A DNA stretch of 64,000 nt, taken from assembly GCA_022605955.1 (NCBI GenBank), contig JAKCOZ010000308.1, forward strand, positions 62,001 through 126,000, given 5' to 3'. Origin of the DNA: Rallus limicola (taxonomy: Eukaryota; Chordata; Aves; Gruiformes; Rallidae). Position 1 is the first letter of the stretch. Every line of letters starts with the position of its first letter. The notes beneath the pieces are model-generated. The model did no database searches. It saw nothing but the letters and a program-made list of their open reading frames with translations, and was not told the origin of the DNA. Made by a program: the position numbers and the translations under genes. Shown piece by piece: positions 61,901-64,000 of this stretch.

Positions 61901-64000
61901 TCTGCTAGGGCCGAGAAAAGCACTGTAGGAGGTAGCAGGTATGTTCCTTCTTTCCAGGCAAAGGAAAAGGCTGAGAGCCAAAGTGACAGGGTCTGCTTGT
62001 GTGTCCTGTTAGGAGGTTTCAGACAAGCTATGCCTTTCAGTCCTAGCTTCTTTACTTTGGGAGTTATTGCTGGACGTTTAGCATGTTTTGAACTGCAGTC
62101 TGCTAGGGCCGAGAAAAGCACCATAGGAGGTTCCAGGCATGTTCCCTCTTTCCAGGCAAAGGAAAAGGCTGAGAGCCAAAGTGACAGGGTCTGCTTGTGT
62201 GTCCTGTTAGGAGGTTTCAGACAAGCTATGCCTTTCATGCCTAGCTTCTTTACTTTGGGAGTTATTGCTGGACGTTTAGCATGTTTTGAACTGCAGTCTG
62301 CTAGGGCCGAGAAAAGCACCGTAGGAGGTTCCAGGCATGTTCCCTCTTTCCAGGCAAAGGAAAAGGCTGAGAGCCAAAGTGACAGGGTCTGCTTGTGTGT
62401 CCTGTTATAAGGTTTCAGACAAGCTATGCCTTTCAGTCCTAGCTTCTTTACTTTGGGAGTTATTGCTGGACGTTTAGCAAGTTTTGAACTGCAGTCTGCT
62501 AGGGCCGAGAAAAGCACCGTAGGAGGTTCCAGGCATGTTCCCTCTTTCCAGGCAAAGGAAAAGGCTGAGAGCCAAAGTGACAGGGTCTGCTTGTGTGTCC
62601 TGTTAGGAGGTTTCAGACAAGCTATGCCTTTCAGGCCTAGCTTCTTTACTTTGGGAGTTATTGCTGGACGTTTAGCATGTTTTGAACTGCAGTCTGCTAG
62701 GGCCGAGAAAAGCACCGTAGGAGGTTCCAGGCATGTTCCCTCTTTCCAGGCAAAGGAAAAGGCTGAGAGCCAAAGTGACAGGGTCTGCTTGTGTGTCCTG
62801 TTAGGAGGTTTCAGACAAGCTATGCCTTTCAGTCCTAGCTTCTTTACTTTGGGAGTTATTGCTGGACGTTTAGCATGTTTTGAACTGCAGTCTGCTAGGG
62901 CCGAGAAAAGCACTGTAGGAGGTAGCAGGTATGTTCCCTCTTTCCAGGCAAAGGAAAAGGCTGAGAGCCAAAGTGACAGGGTCTGCTTGTGTGTCCTGTT
63001 AGGAGGTTTCAGACAAGCTATGCCTTTCAGTCCTAGCTTCTTTACTTTGGGAGTTATTGCTGGACGTTTAGCATGTTTTGAACTGCAGTCTGCTAGGGCC
63101 GAGAAAAGCACTGTAGGAGGTAGCAGGTATGTTCCTTCTTTCCAGGCAAAGGAAAAGGCTGAGAGCCAAAGTGACAGGGTCTGCTTGTGTGTCCTGTTAG
63201 GAGGTTTCAGACAAGCTATGCCTTTCAGTCCTAGCTTCTTTACTTTGGGAGTTATTGCTGGACGTTTAGCATGTTTTGAACTGCAGTCTGCTAGGGCCGA
63301 GAAAAGCACCGTAGGAGGTTCCAGGCATGTTCCCTCTTTCCATGCAAAGGAAAAGGCTGAGAGCCAAAGTGACAGGGTCTGCTTGTGTGTCCTGTTAGGA
63401 GGTTTCAGACAAGCTATGCCTTTCAGTCCTAGCTTCTTTACTTTGGGAGTTATTGCTGGACGTTTAGCATGTTTTGAACTGCAGTCTGCTAGGGCCGAGA
63501 AAAGCACCGTAGGAGGTTCCAGGCATGTTCCCTCTTTCCAGGCAAAGGAAAAGGCTGAGAGCCAAAGTGACAGGGTCTGCTTGTGTGTCCTGTTAGGAGG
63601 TTTCAGACAAGCTATGCCTTTCAGTCCTAGCTTCTTTATTTTGGGAGTTATTGCTGGACGTTTAGCATGTTTTGAACTGCAGTCTGCTAGGGCCGAGAAA
63701 AGCACCGTAGGAGGTTCCAGGCATGTTCCCTCTTTCCAGGCAAAGGAAAAGGCTGAGAGCCAAAGTGACAGGGTCTGCTTGTGTGTCCTGTTAGGAGGTT
63801 TCAGACAAGCTATGCCTTTCAGTCCTAGCTTCTTTACTTTGGGAGTTATTGCTGGACGTTTAGCATGTTTTGAACTGCAGTCTGCTAGGGCCGAGAAAAG
63901 CACTGTAGGAGGTAGCAGGTATGTTCCTTCTTTCCAGGCAAAGGAAAAGGCTGAGAGCCAAAGTGACAGGGTCTGCTTGTGTGTCCTGTTAGGAGGTTTC
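58925..64000 (+). repeat. Terminal satellite mosaic with a 7-monomer motif (cut by window end)
   Basis: About 25.6 full-length monomers lie here. The series GAGCTTCC, A55/G68, TTTATTTT, Y-type occurs starting at about 59,852 and again at about 61,238, 7 monomers (1,386 bp) apart. A third, looser instance of TTTATTTTGGGAG appears at about 63,636. Private variants include AAGTAACAGG (59,407-59,416), GCTTGGGCC (about 59,924), a triple change TTTATTTTTAGAG (about 60,270) and CACCATAGG (62,120-62,128). TATAAGG junctions are at 59,238 and 62,406. The last base falls in mid-monomer, so the array continues. Confidence 0.88.

Larger units (their letters stand above)
2024..62412 (+). other. TATAAGG junction variant, 27 occurrences
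   Basis: At monomer sites 181-182 GG is replaced by TA, turning TTAGGAGG into TTATAAGG, in 27 of about 323 monomers. The TAA of these junctions ends at 2,032, 3,220, 6,190, 7,180, 8,962, 10,348, 12,328, 13,318, 15,892, 17,674, 23,019, 24,207, 30,740, 34,501, 35,687, 39,450, 43,212, 47,761, 48,944, 50,726, 52,904, 53,696, 54,488, 56,666, 57,458, 59,242 and 62,410. Spacings are 4 to 33 monomers, corrected only by the known indels. In every case the monomer before it is H-type and the monomer after it is Y-type or A55-type, so it marks HOR register. It resembles a TATA element, but no promoter function can be claimed. Confidence 0.93.
1..64000 (+). repeat. Satellite DNA array, 198-bp monomer, about 323 copies
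   Basis: The same 198-bp unit repeats head to tail across the entire window. It is seen from the fixed spacing of ATGCCTTTC (69, 267, 465 and onward) and of the ACTGCAGT palindrome. All copies point the same way and no inversion or inserted element interrupts them. Most copies differ by only a few substitutions at a limited set of diagnostic sites. The only off-length monomers I found are near 1,391, 22,378, 28,197, 32,354, 35,500, 37,636, 47,408, 48,594, 58,089, 58,578, 58,587 and 58,923. The array continues past both window edges. Large tandem arrays with HORs are known from centromeric and pericentromeric heterochromatin of eukaryotes. That location is inferred here, since no flanking sequence or chromatin data are visible. 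The family and host are not recognised. Confidence 0.98.

Noticed and set aside
1..64000. CRISPR array
   Set aside because: The repeat is 198 bp and contiguous, with no variable spacers between short direct repeats, and there are no cas genes.
1..64000. rDNA, histone or other tandem gene cluster
   Set aside because: The unit is far too short and has no rRNA, tRNA or histone-like sequence.
1..64000. Transposon or retrotransposon origin of the array
   Set aside because: No terminal repeats, polyA tail, transposase or reverse-transcriptase coding signature, or target-site duplication is seen in any monomer or at any junction.
1..64000. A hidden non-satellite system such as a defence island, phage or operon
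   Set aside because: Every stretch reads as the 198-bp monomer in unbroken register apart from the small indels listed, leaving no room for unique sequence.

Overview
The whole 64 kb window is one uninterrupted head-to-tail satellite DNA array. The monomer is 198 bp (about 49% GC), and about 323 copies lie in the same orientation from the first base to the last. I see no unique sequence, transposon, RNA gene, CRISPR array, or gene with a credible coding signature. Both ends are cut by the window, so the array is longer than 64 kb. A homogeneous array of this kind, with near-nucleosome-length monomers and higher-order repeats (HORs), is typical of eukaryotic centromeric, pericentromeric or other heterochromatic satellites. 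I do not recognise the monomer family and cannot name the species. The frequent CG to TG state at one site fits a CpG-methylating genome such as a vertebrate or plant, but that is inference.

Monomer numbering used here: base 1 is the A of ATGCCTTTC (window base 69 is the first such A), and base 198 is the T of GACAAGCT. Diagnostic sites are 10-12 (ATG, AGT or AGG), 7 (T or A, the CCATTC variant), 55 (T or A), 68 (A or G), 93 (C or T), 101 (G or C), 103-104 (TC or AG), 109 (C or T), 117 (C or T) and 181-182 (GG or TA). Sites 93, 103, 104, 109 and 117 usually travel together and define two classes. H-type reads CACCG, GGTTCCAGGCATG, CCCTC. Y-type reads CACTG, GGTAGCAGGTATG, CCTTC.

Layout. (1) 1-5,863 is duplicated almost perfectly at 20,988-26,850. 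(2) 5,864-20,987 is an irregular mosaic of recurring cassettes. (3) About 26,995-35,500 holds two tandem versions of one large unit, 24 monomers then 19, with a mappable unequal-crossover junction. (4) 35,703-43,227 is two tandem 19-monomer HOR units of about 3,762 bp. (5) 43,228-47,776 is a tandem pair of a 12-monomer HOR marked by GGATCC. (6) 47,386-50,741 carries a 6-monomer tandem duplication with a shared 5-bp deletion. (7) 50,742 to about 58,085 is a second, differently composed pair of 3,762-bp, 19-monomer units. (8) 58,086-58,924 is a cluster of homopolymer indels, and 58,925-64,000 is a final mosaic.

Very long open frames exist on both strands (up to about 17 kb on the minus strand) only because 198 is a multiple of 3 and one frame per strand of the monomer lacks a stop. 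I do not regard them as genes. The interest of the window is in its recombination history: nested HORs, a linked TATAAGG marker, and off-length monomers at duplication junctions.
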